From contig NZ_SPOZ01000014.1 of NCBI RefSeq assembly GCF_004569635.1, positions 1-64,000 on the forward strand: DNA of 64,000 bases. The letters run 5' to 3'. The notes under the pieces are model-generated. The model saw nothing but the letters and a program-made list of their open reading frames with translations. It did no database searches and was not told the origin of the DNA. A program made the position numbers and the translations under genes. This document shows, one piece after another, positions 63,741 to 64,000 of the stretch. The DNA comes from Streptococcus sp. LYSM12 (lineage in GTDB: Bacteria; Bacillota; Bacilli; Lactobacillales; Streptococcaceae). Each line of letters starts with the position of its first letter. Within the stretch, counting starts at the first letter, position 1.

Positions 63741-64000
63741 TCATAGACTGAAACTGACAAAAATCAAGCCGACTGCCAGTGCAATATAGAGCAAAAATAC
63801 TCGTCGTTTCTGGTGGGTGGAAAATAAATAAGGATCCGCTAAGGGTGGTAAAAACACACCTGCCAAAGCACCTCCAACTACTCCACCAATGTGACCTACT
63901 AGACTGATTTCAGGATTAAAAAAACCTAAAATGAGATTGATCAGAAGCAAGGCGATATAGCGTTGTCCCAAAAGCTGCAAATAGGAATTTGAGCTATAAT
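63741..64000 (-). CDS. rhomboid family intramembrane protease, C-terminal part (gene runs off the window)
   Basis: At least 86 codons, open through the right edge of the window. The catalytic histidine lies in the membrane helix SLVGHIGGVVGGALAGVFLP, typical of rhomboid helix 6; the serine motif (GxSG) would be outside the window. The C-terminus ends in another membrane segment. Rhomboid next to gpsA-galU is a common streptococcal order. Confidence 0.85.
   Translation of the reverse strand, partial: YSSNSYLQLLGQRYIALLLINLILGFFNPEISLVGHIGGVVGGALAGVFLPPLADPYLFSTHQKRRVFLLYIALAVGLIFVSFSL

Overview
The window is chromosomal DNA of a low-GC Gram-positive coccus, almost certainly a Streptococcus. 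Evidence includes a YSIRK/LPXTG surface protein, an Rgg regulator, a two-gene dut-radA run followed by a beta-carbonic anhydrase, the rnpA-yidC-jag-rpmH order, gpsA-galU next to a rhomboid protease, and the housekeeping run rsgA-rpe-thiN-rmuC-yhaM-purR. The order is most like the S. suis group, but the species is an inference. Most genes are on the minus strand.

Layout. 1-1.1 kb: repeats and terminators. 1.1-8.2 kb: a 2368-residue cell-wall-anchored glycosidase joining a GH101 endo-alpha-N-acetylgalactosaminidase to a GH20 beta-hexosaminidase. 9-13.2 kb: trxA, mutS2, cvpA, zapA. 13.2-18.1 kb: trehalose system treR / treP-treC, with a TreR-type operator in front of treP. 18.1-19.5 kb: gene-free repeats, including five 105-bp tandem units. 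19.5-24.9 kb: purR, yhaM, rmuC, thiN, rpe, rsgA. 25-42 kb: a block of glycan and sugar genes (EEP-family hydrolase, GH38 alpha-mannosidase, lactose/cellobiose-type PTS with PRD regulator, ABC sugar importer, sugar isomerase, aldo/keto reductase, metallophosphoesterase) lying between rsgA and rsmA, which are adjacent in many streptococci. 42-48.5 kb: rsmA, rnmV, tatD, rpmH, jag, yidC, rnpA. 49-57 kb: a lipoprotein, gltX, a LiaF-like/LytTR pair, carbonic anhydrase, radA, dut. 56.8-60.6 kb: an Rgg regulator facing an operon for a small secreted bacteriocin-like protein and an ABC exporter, followed by a 36-codon gene resembling a peptide pheromone. 61-64 kb: gpsA, galU, a GNAT acetyltransferase and the C-terminal part of a rhomboid protease.

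How the parts fit. The surface GH101-GH20 enzyme, the GH38 mannosidase and the PTS/ABC importers suggest harvesting of host glycans, with catabolite control suggested by a promoter-plus-cre arrangement at 40.7 kb. The Rgg locus looks like a self-contained signalling circuit: one 25-bp sequence (24/25 identical) sits at the promoter of the secreted-protein/ABC operon and again at the promoter of the candidate pheromone gene.

The intergenic DNA is unusually full of repeats. The main family is a TA-flanked, roughly 106-bp (short) or 159-bp (long) miniature inverted-repeat element, 18 copies in all, one inserted inside another. There are also two tandem arrays and at least three further dispersed repeat families. 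Many of the short open frames in these regions are simply these repeats read through.
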